In this document: piece by piece, positions 8,458 through 17,427 of the stretch
Position numbering within the stretch: the first letter of the stretch is position 1
How the letters are laid out: each line of letters starts with the position of its first letter
From: Methanolobus chelungpuianus
GTDB taxonomy: Archaea > Halobacteriota > Methanosarcinia > Methanosarcinales > Methanosarcinaceae
Assembly (NCBI RefSeq): GCF_024500045.1
Contig: NZ_JTEO01000002.1
Location: 186,001-250,000 of the forward strand
DNA: 64,000 bases
Reading direction: 5' to 3'
Translations under genes and position numbers: made by a program
The notes under the pieces: model-generated
Told to the model about the DNA's origin: nothing
Databases searched by the model: none
What the model saw: only the letters and a program-made list of their open reading frames with translations

Positions 8458-9732
8458 ATGGCGTATATTAGCGAGGATAATAAATATAGAATTGAGAAGA
8501 TCCGTGCACGTGAGATCCTGGATTCAAGAGGCAATCCGACTGTTGAGGTGGATGTTCGCACCTCATGTGGTTTCGGCAGGGCCAGTGTGCCATCCGGTGC
8601 TTCTACCGGTACCAACGAAGCTCTGGAGCTGCGTGACAAGGAAGACCGTTATGGCGGTAAAGGTGTCCTTGATGCGGTGGACAACGTAGCAACCACCATC
8701 GAGAGCGAGTTACTGGGAATGGATGTCAGGAACCAGCGCGAGATCGACGGGCTGATGCTTGCTCTTGACGGTACCGACAACAAGATGGAGCTTGGCGCCA
8801 ATGCGATCCTGGGTGTTTCCATGGCCGTTGCAAAGGCAGCTGCCGACTCCCTGAACATGCCGCTCTACAGGTATCTTGGCGGTGTGAATGCCTATACTCT
8901 CCCTGTTCCTACTATGAATGTCATCAATGGTGGAAAGCATGCAGGTAATGATCTTTCCATCCAGGAGTTCATGATCCAGCCAAAGGGTGCTGACACTTAC
9001 TCCGAGGCCCTGCGTATGGGTGTCGAGACATATCATGCACTCGGCAAGGTGCTCAAGTCCAAATACGGCGCATCTGCACTCAATGTCGGGTATGAGGGCG
9101 GCTATGCCCCTCCGCTTGAGATGACTGCCGATGCCCTTGATGCCCTCGTTCACGCTATCGAGGAGGCCGGTTACACTGAATCTGAGATAACTCTCGGTCT
9201 TGACGCAGCGGCATCGGAGTTCTTTGACGGGCAGAACTATTCCATCGACGGCAAGTTGCTCACGCCCGGCGAGATGATAGATTACTATCTCGAACTTATC
9301 GAGACCTATCCCATCATACTTATCGAGGACCCCTTCCACGAGGAATCCTTCGAGGACTTCGCAACCCTCACAACCGAGGCATGGGAGACCATAATAGTGG
9401 GTGATGACCTCTTCGTGACCAATGTGTCACGTCTTGCAAAGGGTATAGAGATGTGTGCAGGCAATGCCCTGCTGCTCAAGGTCAACCAGATAGGCACGAT
9501 ATCCGAAGCCCTTGATGCAGCTAACATGGCAGTGCGCAATGGTTACAGCGTAGTTGTGAGCCACCGCTCCGCAGAGACCGAGGACGCAACGATAGCAGAC
9601 ATCGCAGTTGCCCTCACTGCAGATCTCATCAAGACAGGAGCGCCCGCAAGAAGCGACAGGACTGCAAAATACAACCAGCTCCTGCGCATAGAAGAAGATC
9701 TGGGTGAAGCTGCACGTTACATGCAGCTCTGA
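8458..9732 (+). CDS. eno: Enolase (phosphopyruvate hydratase)
   Basis: Interconverts 2-phosphoglycerate and phosphoenolpyruvate; in methanogens mainly gluconeogenic. The start at 8458 gives 424 residues beginning MAYISEDNKYRIEKIRARE, of normal length. Conserved parts are ILDSRGNPTVEV, VPSGASTG (the substrate loop), LGANAILGVS, the Mg ligand segment LIEDPFHEE, LLLKVNQIGT with the catalytic lysine, and the signature SHRSAETED. One oddity is NVGYEGGYAPP, where most enolases have GDEGG: the first acidic residue is Tyr while the following Glu is kept. The activity should remain but this merits a check. Confidence 0.96.
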   Translation: MAYISEDNKYRIEKIRAREILDSRGNPTVEVDVRTSCGFGRASVPSGASTGTNEALELRDKEDRYGGKGVLDAVDNVATTIESELLGMDVRNQREIDGLMLALDGTDNKMELGANAILGVSMAVAKAAADSLNMPLYRYLGGVNAYTLPVPTMNVINGGKHAGNDLSIQEFMIQPKGADTYSEALRMGVETYHALGKVLKSKYGASALNVGYEGGYAPPLEMTADALDALVHAIEEAGYTESEITLGLDAAASEFFDGQNYSIDGKLLTPGEMIDYYLELIETYPIILIEDPFHEESFEDFATLTTEAWETIIVGDDLFVTNVSRLAKGIEMCAGNALLLKVNQIGTISEALDAANMAVRNGYSVVVSHRSAETEDATIADIAVALTADLIKTGAPARSDRTAKYNQLLRIEEDLGEAARYMQL

Positions 9733-9764
9733 ACCCTTTTAACTTTATATTTTTATTTTCTCTT
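9733..9764. terminator. T-rich convergent terminator between enolase and the LarA-like gene
   Basis: The 32-base gap between the two converging genes is almost all pyrimidine with several T runs (CCCTTTTAAC, ATTTTTATTTTC, CTTTTATC), suitable for terminating enolase transcription on the plus strand. Confidence 0.45.
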
Positions 9765-11015
9765 TTATCTTAGGAGCGGGACTGTCAGGCTGCCCTGGGG
9801 CAGGATAACTGCGTAGGGTTGTTTCCTCTGTTCTCTTATTTTTGCAACCGCCCTGTCAAAGGTTCCCTGAATATCCATGCAGGGCTGCAGTTTTGCCTTC
9901 CTGACGGTTGCATCGTCAAGCTCGGACACTGCCCACATCTCGGCATATACTCCGATCTGCGCCATCTTGGCAGCCTTATGATAACCGAGCTTGTAACCCT
10001 CATCTATCTTACACATGACTTCCTCGCATGTGTTCGCAGAACACAGCAGGTTCAGGAACGCATCATCACCCACTCCCTGCCTGCATTTTGATACCAGGAT
10101 GATAATCCCTCCCTCCTCAAGTGCCAGCTTGCCGTTCTCCAGTGCCTTCTGGGACTGGTAGAGGTCAATATCCATAGGATAGGGTGCGGCTGTGAGCACA
10201 ATGTTTCCCTTCCTGCTGCATTGTGCACAGAATACTTCGTTCGCCTTCTCCACAGCAATATCGAAGGACCTGAAAAGGTCGCCTGCAACCATGGCATAAA
10301 GTCCATGGTCTGCCGTAAGGACGGTCTGTATGGAGAATATGTTAAGGTCCCTGAGCACTTCCATTGCATCGTCCATGTCCTCTGCAACCGGGTTCCCTCT
10401 GATGGCCAGGGGTTGTGCAGCATCGGATAGTGCGTGCTTGTGGTTCATCTCGATGGTCCTGTATGATGCCACACCCGGCAGGAAAGCCTTTCTTCCTCCC
10501 GTATAGCCTGCAAAATAATGTGGCTCCACACTTCCGATAACTATGACGTTCCTGCTTTCGTTCACCATTCTATTAAGGTACATCTCGGTACCGTTACTAG
10601 AAACGCCAAGATATTCCATGTCCTCATCCCTGCGTGCGTCGTGCACGAATATCCTGTCCCTGAACTCGTCGTACATTTCCCCGAAGATATACAGGAACTC
10701 CTCCTCTGTAGGGCCCCTGTGTGCACCTGTCGCAACAAGGAATCGCACATCTTTGTGGCTTTTAAGGATATCACGCATCCTGAGGAGCACCTTTGCGGTG
10801 GGTGTCGGCCTTGTGGCGTCGTTCACCAGTACCAGTATCCTGTCACTGCTCTTTACGAAATCCTCAAGAGATCCAGTTCCCACAGGATTCCTCAAAGCCG
10901 CATCGATGATCTCTGACTCATCCCCTGCCCTCACCTGATTTGGTGCAATGACCTCGTGGGGGATTCCTACATCAAGGCCGACATACTCTTTTCCGTAAGG
11001 TATCTGTACTTTGAT
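9765..11015 (-). CDS. LarA-like lactate racemase domain protein (DUF2088), probable ATC start
   Basis: A 416-residue cytoplasmic protein of the nickel-pincer lactate racemase family. Seen motifs are NDATRPTPT, ATGAHRGPT, the long GSVEPHYFAGYTGGRKAFLPGVA region, and a C-terminal LSKCRQGVGDDAF. The catalytic histidines of LarA fall in GAHRGPT and EPHYFAG. The canonical start nearest the frame (GTG at 10934) would cut off the family's N terminus. The 27 codons upstream read IKVQIPYGKEYVGLDVGIPHE, which matches it, and the first of them, ATC at 11013-11015, sits six bases after a perfect GGAGGA. No ATG, GTG or TTG exists between there and the in-frame stop. Substrate is uncertain because many homologues racemise other hydroxyacids. 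Confidence 0.82.
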   Translation of the reverse strand: MKVQIPYGKEYVGLDVGIPHEVIAPNQVRAGDESEIIDAALRNPVGTGSLEDFVKSSDRILVLVNDATRPTPTAKVLLRMRDILKSHKDVRFLVATGAHRGPTEEEFLYIFGEMYDEFRDRIFVHDARRDEDMEYLGVSSNGTEMYLNRMVNESRNVIVIGSVEPHYFAGYTGGRKAFLPGVASYRTIEMNHKHALSDAAQPLAIRGNPVAEDMDDAMEVLRDLNIFSIQTVLTADHGLYAMVAGDLFRSFDIAVEKANEVFCAQCSRKGNIVLTAAPYPMDIDLYQSQKALENGKLALEEGGIIILVSKCRQGVGDDAFLNLLCSANTCEEVMCKIDEGYKLGYHKAAKMAQIGVYAEMWAVSELDDATVRKAKLQPCMDIQGTFDRAVAKIREQRKQPYAVILPQGSLTVPLLR

Positions 11016-11142
11016 AAAAACTCCTCCGTGATATCTCTTTGTCTGAGAGTGATAATAGGAATCTTTATTTATAGCATTTCGTCTTCATATATCCGGGCAG
11101 GACCAGTAGCGATCCTTGCCATGTTATATGGGAGTGCGAACC

Positions 11143-11769
11143 TTGACAGAACCGGTACAGTTACTATATTTCATTGCAGCCTCTGCGGCTCTGACACTGT
11201 TGCCGGGTCCTGATATCATCTTCGTGCTGACGCAGAGCATCTCCTCAGGCAAAGGGGCCGGCATTGCCACAGCGTGCGGCCTGTGCACGGGCCTCATGTT
11301 CCATACAACGGCTGCCGCACTGGGTGTTTCCGCCATTATCTATAAGTCTGCCCTGGCATTCACGCTCGTTAAGTATGCAGGTGCCATGTACCTACTGTAC
11401 CTTGCATTCCAGGCTATCCGCGAAAATGACAGCTTCATATCCTCCGTATCCGCAAACAGGTACGGCACTTCAGTTCTGTATAAGCGGGGCATCTTTATGA
11501 ACCTGCTCAATCCCAAGGTATCCCTTTTCTTCCTTGCCTTCCTGCCTCAGTTCGTGAACACCGGAGCAGGCAATGTCCCGATGCAGATGGTCTTCCTGGG
11601 CCTTGTGTTCCTTGTGCAGGCGCTGCTCATATTTATCCTGGTGTCCGTGTTCGCCGGTCATATTGGCCTCAGGCTCATGAACACGCCCGGTATCGGCAGG
11701 TATGTGAACCGTACAAAGGCCGCCATTTTTGCACTCATAGGTCTTGAGCTTGCGTTCTCGCATAAGTGA
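11143..11769 (+). CDS. LysE/RhtB-family amino-acid exporter
   Basis: A 208-residue membrane protein with about six hydrophobic segments. The family signature is at the start: LTLLPGPDIIFVLTQSISSGKGAG, then ATACGLCTGLMFHTTAAALG and, further on, NLLNPKVSLFFLAFLPQFV. These exporters remove amino acids or related metabolites from the cell. I place the start at TTG 11143 because GGGAGTG at 11130-11136 is a suitable ribosome site; GTG 11134 and ATG 11128 are in frame too. It is divergent from the LarA-like gene, with TATA-like sequences between them. The substrate cannot be read from sequence. Confidence 0.85.
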   Translation: MTEPVQLLYFIAASAALTLLPGPDIIFVLTQSISSGKGAGIATACGLCTGLMFHTTAAALGVSAIIYKSALAFTLVKYAGAMYLLYLAFQAIRENDSFISSVSANRYGTSVLYKRGIFMNLLNPKVSLFFLAFLPQFVNTGAGNVPMQMVFLGLVFLVQALLIFILVSVFAGHIGLRLMNTPGIGRYVNRTKAAIFALIGLELAFSHK

Positions 11770-11879
11770 ACCGGGATGATCTTGTTATCCGTGCCCTGGT
11801 CGCTATGCAATTCAATAATGCAAAATGTATTATATCCAGGAGTCCAAATATCAGTACCCGGCATAAAAATGAGGGATAG

Positions 11880-13049
11880 ATGTACGAACTGGACATAGCA
11901 TTCCGGCATATAAGCGCACGCAAAAGGCTTACATTCTTTGCCGTGTTCGCGGTAGCCCTTGCCATAGGCGTGATAGTTGTGCTCATGTCCCTGATGTCCG
12001 GGTTCACGGACGAGCTCATGTCTATGACCATAGAGAACTCGGCTCATATTGTTGTAAGCCCCGTGGAAGGTACAACAGACTACGTGCACTTCTACCGGCA
12101 CTATTCTGAGCAGATACTCGGCATTGAAGGCGTTTCAGCAGTGTCGCCTGTATTCACAGGACAGGTCGCACTGCAATACAGGGACAAGGCACAGGGTATC
12201 GAACTATACGGTATTGATCCAGTTGCAGAGGACGCTGTCATGCAGATTGACGAGAATATCGTTTCCGGGAACTTCTCCGCCCTTTCAAGAAGTAACAATG
12301 GCATAGTTCTTGGTGACAGGCTGGCTCAGGATCTTGGGGTCGGTGTTGGCGACACGGTATCTGCAGTGGTACCTGCATCAGATCCTGCTTCATATAAGGT
12401 TGTGGGGATATTCCATACAGGCACCCCCACGGATGAAACCCTTGCCTATGCACGCTTCGATTCTGTTCAGGATCTGTTTGGGGAGAGTGGTGTGGCAAGC
12501 GGCATTAAAGTGCGCACCAATGACCCTTATCAGGCGGAAGAAATATCCCTTTCGATAGAATCATCCACAGGACTTGATGCGGTAAGCTGGATAGAGGCAA
12601 ACAGGAATATACTGGAACTGTTAAACACCCAGGCTGTTCTTGTCTGGCTCTATTATGGTTTGATCTATCTCATAGCCGGTTTTGGCGTTGCGAATACCCT
12701 AATCACGGTGGTCATGGAAAAGCGCAGGGAAATAGGCATGCTGATGGCCATGGGAACTTCAAGAAGGCACATAACTAATATCTTTCTGCTGGAATCACTG
12801 ATCCTGGGCACAATAGGTGTACTGGTGGGCTGTGTTCTGGGATACCTTGGAACCGTACTGCTTTCCAGCTACCAGATCGACCTGCCCAGTGAGATGTATT
12901 TCGGGCTGACCACCCTCCCACTGAAGCTGGAGGCATCTAACTTTTTCTATGCCATCGTGTTCTCTTTTGTGATAAATGTGGTTGCAGGTGTGTATCCGGC
13001 AAGGAGGGCCTCACGCATGGATCCGGTGGAAGCCATTGAAAGTGAATGA
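11880..13049 (+). CDS. FtsX/LolE-type ABC transporter permease (orphan)
   Basis: A 389-residue permease with the MacB/LolCE layout: one N-terminal membrane helix (residues about 20-42), a large extracytoplasmic domain (about 45-250) and three C-terminal helices (about 260-290, 310-340 and 355-380). The cytoplasmic loop EKRREIGMLMAMGTSRRHI is the coupling element and AGVYPARRASRMDPVEAIESE the typical C terminus. No ATPase is adjacent; the orphan ATPase at 6.8 kb is a candidate partner. It is clearly related to the permease at 13.7 kb. It may handle surface lipids or proteins, but that is inference. Confidence 0.86.
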   Translation: MYELDIAFRHISARKRLTFFAVFAVALAIGVIVVLMSLMSGFTDELMSMTIENSAHIVVSPVEGTTDYVHFYRHYSEQILGIEGVSAVSPVFTGQVALQYRDKAQGIELYGIDPVAEDAVMQIDENIVSGNFSALSRSNNGIVLGDRLAQDLGVGVGDTVSAVVPASDPASYKVVGIFHTGTPTDETLAYARFDSVQDLFGESGVASGIKVRTNDPYQAEEISLSIESSTGLDAVSWIEANRNILELLNTQAVLVWLYYGLIYLIAGFGVANTLITVVMEKRREIGMLMAMGTSRRHITNIFLLESLILGTIGVLVGCVLGYLGTVLLSSYQIDLPSEMYFGLTTLPLKLEASNFFYAIVFSFVINVVAGVYPARRASRMDPVEAIESE

Positions 13050-13105
13050 CCTTAAAGCTTCCTTTAACAATTCTCTTATTCATACGACCTGATGCGGGCA
13101 GGTTA

Positions 13106-13161
13106 GTTCGCATCCATACGAAAAGTATATATTCTCAAATGTCGTTTGTGAACATGCGAAC
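13106..13161. promoter_or_regulatory. Inverted repeat around a TATA box
   Basis: GTTCGCAT at 13106-13113 and ATGCGAAC at 13154-13161 are perfect inverted copies flanking a TATA-like AAAAGTATATATT at 13121-13133. A dimeric regulator could bind both sides of the promoter. A second pair, CGAACGGG at 13157-13164 and CCCGTTCG at 13225-13232, overlaps the right arm. Together they lie upstream of the pyrophosphatase-like gene. Confidence 0.45.
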
Positions 13162-13276
13162 GGGTTTTCAGTACCTCTCCACAACAAAAGTGCCACCAAC
13201 CTGTGCATTAAATCCTTTTTGATTCCCGTTCGTCTCCTATGTTAGTTTTTTCTACAATGCGCACAGATAGGATGCC

Positions 13277-13696
13277 ATGAGGATCGTGGTAGAGACCCCA
13301 AAATACAGCTTTTCCAAATCCCGCAAGGAAGGCTCACAGTTCATTAAAGAGTTCATCTCTCCCATACCCACGCTGTTCAATTACGGCTTTGTTGATGGCA
13401 GTGTCAGTGAGGACGGAATGGGGATCGACGTCATTATCATCGGCCCTGTCATGAGAAAGGGGGATACCATGGAAAGATCCTGCTTTGACGGTATTGTAAG
13501 GTTCGTCGACGATTCCCTCCGGGACGACAAACATATAGTCTACCTGGAAGGCTTTTTCTCAAAGACCTTTTTCTCTTTCTATTTCCGGCTCTATGCATTG
13601 TTCAAATCGGTTGTTTATCTTTTCTCCCGGAAAGGTTTATGCACATGCAGGTTCGAGGGAATTGAACTTTATGAGGCCGGCATGGAGGGTCAGTAA
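13277..13696 (+). CDS. Divergent family I inorganic pyrophosphatase-like protein
   Basis: A 139-residue protein that aligns by eye with soluble family I pyrophosphatase (E. coli numbering in brackets): E6 (E20), Y36 (Y55), D46 (D65), D51 (D70), D78 (D97), D83 (D102) and K85 (K104), all with the family's spacing. The metal-binding D67 is replaced by M48, and the protein stops about 35 residues short of the usual length. Residues 92-117 are hydrophobic (FFSKTFFSFYFRLYALF), suggesting membrane contact. It may be an inactive or repurposed relative. I know no function for such a protein; the assignment rests on motif spacing only. Confidence 0.6.
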   Translation: MRIVVETPKYSFSKSRKEGSQFIKEFISPIPTLFNYGFVDGSVSEDGMGIDVIIIGPVMRKGDTMERSCFDGIVRFVDDSLRDDKHIVYLEGFFSKTFFSFYFRLYALFKSVVYLFSRKGLCTCRFEGIELYEAGMEGQ

Positions 13697-13733
13697 GTTC
13701 CCATTTCTTTCGGAACGTTCAGCGACTGTCCGG

Positions 13734-14891
13734 TCACCTTGTTGATATGGCTCTCACAGGGTCCAGGCTTGCTGCGCGCTGTGCCGGGTAGATGCCAGCT
13801 ATGAGGTTCAGCAGGAAGACAACGGTTATGATCAGGAGAACATCCGTCGGGCGCACAATTACAGGTATCGAGCTGATACCGTACACTCCTTCAGGCAGAG
13901 GATAGCTGCCTACAGAAAGTGCGATGACAGTTCCTGCAAGGGCTCCCAGTACAGCGCCTGCAAGTCCCAGCATCCCGCTCTCAAGCAGGAAAACAAGCCT
14001 TATCCCGGACCTGCTCATTCCCATTGCCATCAGGATGCCTATCTCTTTAAGCTTGCTCATGACCACCATGTTCAGGGTGCTCACGACTCCGAAAGATGCA
14101 ATAAGGAGTATGAATCCCAGGGTAACCTGGTTGGAGGACCTCTCGATTGCCAGGGTCTGCAGTATCTCCGGGTTGTTCTGGGTCCAGCCATCTGCCCTGT
14201 AGCCTTCTTCCCTTATGATGGAAGCTACTTCCCTGTCCCGATTAAAATCCGCCAGTCTCAGTGAAATGCCGTTGATGACATCCGCAGTGCCATAGAAATC
14301 CTGTGCCGTCCCAAGGGATGTATATGTCAGGCTTTCATCCGCAGGCGTGCCAGTATCGTATATAGCTATAACCCTCAGGGATAGGGTATTTGCATTTGGG
14401 AAAGATACTTCCACACTGTCTCCCATCTGCAGTCCAAGCCTGCGGGCGAGATCATCGCCTATCACGATCCCTCTCCTCGAGTATGCAAGCTCTTCAAAAT
14501 CACCTTCTATCACGTCATTGCTCACATGTGCTACTGCTTCCTCCTCCGTGGGTACGACTCCCTTTAGTGCTGCATTTGCGGTCTTGTCCCTGTACCGGAA
14601 AGAAGCCTCACCTATGAGATATGGAGAGGAAGCCACCACGCCCTCTATGCTGTTGACTTCCCTGACGATGTTCCCGTAGAGGTGTATGTAGTCCTCGCCT
14701 TCCTGGGGCGATACGACAACATGTGGCAGGTTGGCAACTGTGGACTCATATATCTCCTGTGTGAATCCTGCCATAAAAGCCTGGGAGACCATAAGGATCA
14801 TAACTGCTATCCCGATGGCTGCAACCGAGAGGATGGTCTGGCGCTTTCTTGCCTTTATGTGCCGGAGTGCTATGAAGAGTTCATACCGCAT
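13734..14891 (-). CDS. FtsX/LolE-type ABC transporter permease
   Basis: A 385-residue permease with an N-terminal membrane helix, a large extracellular domain and three C-terminal helices. The loop SKLKEIGILMAMGMSRSGI and the C-terminal AGIYPAQRAASLDPVRAIS are typical. It closely parallels the permease at 11.9 kb (both begin MYELD or MRYEL, then FRHI or LRHI with SARKR or KARKR). It starts 15 bases after the secreted PGF-CTERM-like protein, so the two form an operon. No ATPase is encoded next to it. Confidence 0.86.
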   Translation of the reverse strand: MRYELFIALRHIKARKRQTILSVAAIGIAVMILMVSQAFMAGFTQEIYESTVANLPHVVVSPQEGEDYIHLYGNIVREVNSIEGVVASSPYLIGEASFRYRDKTANAALKGVVPTEEEAVAHVSNDVIEGDFEELAYSRRGIVIGDDLARRLGLQMGDSVEVSFPNANTLSLRVIAIYDTGTPADESLTYTSLGTAQDFYGTADVINGISLRLADFNRDREVASIIREEGYRADGWTQNNPEILQTLAIERSSNQVTLGFILLIASFGVVSTLNMVVMSKLKEIGILMAMGMSRSGIRLVFLLESGMLGLAGAVLGALAGTVIALSVGSYPLPEGVYGISSIPVIVRPTDVLLIITVVFLLNLIAGIYPAQRAASLDPVRAISTR

Positions 14892-14906
14892 TCAGGACAC
14901 CTGTAC

Positions 14907-16004
14907 TTACCTGTTCCTCATTCTCAGGAAAAGGACGGCCGCAAGGCAGGTAGCTCCCAGGTAAGCAGTCGTGAACCCGGGAGCCTGCGTGTTCTCATTG
15001 TCTGTGGTATTGGTGGTGTTCACGCGCCTGACAGGAGCAGCCTCGATGATGGTCTCCCTCCTGTCCAGTATGACTCCTCCCCTGCCCATAACCTCTATGG
15101 TCAGCCTGTAGGTGCCTTCCGGAAGCCTGTTCTCCCAGATCGTCTCGACGGTCTCGTCATCACCGCTAAGGAGTACGGGTGACCTCTCGGTAGCCGACTC
15201 GACGACTGCCCCGTCGCTGTCCATTACCGTGAACCTTACCGAGCCTGTGTATGGCACCTGGGAGCGTCCTTCGATGGTAGCACTTGCACCGATAGCATCC
15301 CTGTAGATATCAGTAATGAATACATCCTCTTCTGCCGTAAATCCCTGCATGAGCGTAATGGTCTCGGAGGGTGCGTACATGTTAATCCTTACCCTTGCCT
15401 GGTAATCCTTCCCGCTTTCAAGCAGGGTGCTCCACTGGTGACTGATGACCCCCGGCTGGGTGTGCAGGGATACTTTCTGCTCCCTGGCAGAGTATACAAC
15501 ATCCGACCCGTTCACGAGCATGAACTCAAGGTCCATTATAACGGGCTGCACCGGCATGAGCATGAGACTCGCTCCTTCCGAATTTGCCACAAGGTTATTT
15601 ACATTGATACGGGGAATGACCTGTCTCCCGTGGACAAATGAATGGTTCCCGGAGTAAAGCAGGCAGTCTTTCTGCATTATCCTGCTCCTTACAGTGTACC
15701 TGCCGTCGGATCTTGTATCAGTCTCCCATTCAAAGACCTTAAGCACATTTGAACCGGCTGGTATACTGTCTATCCCGATGGTGGTCGTATCAAGCACTTC
15801 GCCCTCATGCTCAAGCATCATTTCAAGTTCCAGTCCCTGAAGACCTGAAGATGAATATATTGTCACATCCCCGCTGTCGATATCTGAGTACATGTCGGTT
15901 ATTCGAACATCATACTGTCCCTCCGGACAATCGGCTGCTAAAGAACTGCCGGAAAAAACAAGCATAAGCAAAATACTGGTCCATAGAACAAAGACGGGTC
16001 TCAT
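14907..16004 (-). CDS. Secreted protein with probable PGF-CTERM sorting signal
   Basis: A 365-residue exported protein: signal peptide at residues 1-23 (VFVLWTSILLMLVFSGSSLA), a beta-rich extracellular part with Ig-like repeats, a Thr/Asn-rich linker (VNTTNTTDNENT) with N-glycosylation sites, and a C terminus of APGF, a short hydrophobic helix and the basic end RMRNR. That tripartite tail matches the PGF-CTERM signal processed by archaeosortase A and lipid-attached in archaea. It is co-transcribed with the permease 15 bases downstream and may be its outer partner, as COG1361 proteins are elsewhere in this window. Function unknown. Confidence 0.72.
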   Translation of the reverse strand: MRPVFVLWTSILLMLVFSGSSLAADCPEGQYDVRITDMYSDIDSGDVTIYSSSGLQGLELEMMLEHEGEVLDTTTIGIDSIPAGSNVLKVFEWETDTRSDGRYTVRSRIMQKDCLLYSGNHSFVHGRQVIPRINVNNLVANSEGASLMLMPVQPVIMDLEFMLVNGSDVVYSAREQKVSLHTQPGVISHQWSTLLESGKDYQARVRINMYAPSETITLMQGFTAEEDVFITDIYRDAIGASATIEGRSQVPYTGSVRFTVMDSDGAVVESATERSPVLLSGDDETVETIWENRLPEGTYRLTIEVMGRGGVILDRRETIIEAAPVRRVNTTNTTDNENTQAPGFTTAYLGATCLAAVLFLRMRNR

Positions 16005-16251
16005 ACAAAGGCTCCGGGTTTTTAAATCAAATTTATCAGGTGATAGTATTTATATCAATCCATGCAGGTCCGTCTGACCGGAAAACCGCTGCTGCTGGAA
16101 AGATCTGCCTTATCCACGGCTGCTGAGCTGGTAAAATAATTACGGAAAGGGATTGTAAGGAGATAAATTGTAAGTATGCCGGAAAGGAGACCCTTCCCCG
16201 AGGCTGCAGGAAATCAGGCTCAGGGATTTATTTGTCCTTTCGGGTCTGTTC

Positions 16252-17427
16252 TTATTCGTATCTGAGCGCATCGAGCGGCTTCATCATCGAGGCTTTCCAT
16301 GCCGGATACATGCCCCCAAGAAGGCTTGTGGCTATCCCGAAAAGGAAGCCTTCCAGCACGTAGAACATGCTTGAGAATGTGAGCAGGTAAGATGTGTTCT
16401 TGACAAGCAGCGCCATTATGAGATAACTGCCCCCGAGGGTCAGTATTGCCCCTGCTGTGCTGGCTATCAGCCCCAGGAACAAAGCCTCAAGCAGGAACAT
16501 CTTCAGTATGTCTCTTCTTGAAGCTCCCACGGCTTTCATTATGCCTATCTCTTTTGTCCTTTCCATGGTTGACATGAGCATTACGTTAAGTATGCTCACG
16601 CCTGCAACAAGCAGTGATATCGAACCTATGCCCATCAGGAAGAGGGAAACTGACCTGAACACACTGTCAAGGCTCTCGGTTATTGAGTTCGTGGCAAAGA
16701 CCGTGACGGTGTCTTCCTTTTTGTTGAGACGCTCCTCAATGCCCTCCATAACGGGATCTATTTTATTGATATCCTTCACTACAACTATGGCCGTGCCGTA
16801 ACCGTCATCAGCATCAGGATACAGCTTCTCATACATTTCCGAGGATGTGAATACTCCGCTGTCGGTGCTGATGTCAAATCCCAGGCCCCTTTCCCTGAGT
16901 ATGCCGACCACTCGTAAATTCGTGTCGTCTATCTCTATCTTCTGCCCGAGACTCAGATCCAGGTTCTTGGCAATGCCGGAACCTACAACGCACTCAGTTG
17001 ACCCGGGTTTGAAATAGCGCCCCTGCTCAAGGTCTGCAAGCTTGTCAAGATCCTCCTTTTTCAGGTCATAGACCGAAACGTAGTACTGGAAAGTGGTCCC
17101 GCCTTTTTTATACTCGACAACATCTCCGCCGGATCTAACAGGTATCACGCTTTCTATGTTGCTGACCTTTTTTATCTGGGCTACCTGCTTATCAGTGATG
17201 TAGTCCTCCCCGGGGGCAGGATAGACTATTATCTTGTCCCCTATATCGGAAAAGGAATCAGTGACAGAGAGCTTCAGGCTGTTCCCGAGGATGCCCATGG
17301 AGGATATGGCTATGACCCCTATGATGATCCCGATGGCCGCAAGTATCGTGCGGACTGCCTGTCTTTTCAGGTTCCTCCTGGCAAGCTCAGCATACATGTT
17401 ATTTTTCAGGGGATCAGGTATCTTCAT
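16252..17427 (-). CDS. MacB-type ABC transporter permease (module 1)
   Basis: A 391-residue permease with the full MacB layout: N-terminal helix after RNLKRQAVRTILAAIGIIIGVIA, extracellular MacB-PCD domain (about 45-260) with YYVSVYDLKKEDLDKL and GLGFDISTDSGVF, and three C-terminal helices. ERTKEIGIMKAVGASRRDI is the ATPase-coupling loop. Its 5' end overlaps the ATPase gene by 14 bases, and upstream lie a COG1361 protein and a Yip1 protein, all on the minus strand in one operon. It probably works with that ATPase to move or pull on an envelope component. Confidence 0.88.
   Translation of the reverse strand: MKIPDPLKNNMYAELARRNLKRQAVRTILAAIGIIIGVIAISSMGILGNSLKLSVTDSFSDIGDKIIVYPAPGEDYITDKQVAQIKKVSNIESVIPVRSGGDVVEYKKGGTTFQYYVSVYDLKKEDLDKLADLEQGRYFKPGSTECVVGSGIAKNLDLSLGQKIEIDDTNLRVVGILRERGLGFDISTDSGVFTSSEMYEKLYPDADDGYGTAIVVVKDINKIDPVMEGIEERLNKKEDTVTVFATNSITESLDSVFRSVSLFLMGIGSISLLVAGVSILNVMLMSTMERTKEIGIMKAVGASRRDILKMFLLEALFLGLIASTAGAILTLGGSYLIMALLVKNTSYLLTFSSMFYVLEGFLFGIATSLLGGMYPAWKASMMKPLDALRYE

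Noticed and set aside
8710-9339. A 209-codon antisense frame inside enolase
   Set aside because: Shadow of enolase codons; no domain and no ribosome site.
16176-16265. A 29-codon frame with AAGGAGAT before it, convergent with the module 1 permease
   Set aside because: The ribosome site is good, but the peptide has no pattern, overlaps the permease end and may be chance; too weak to list as a gene.
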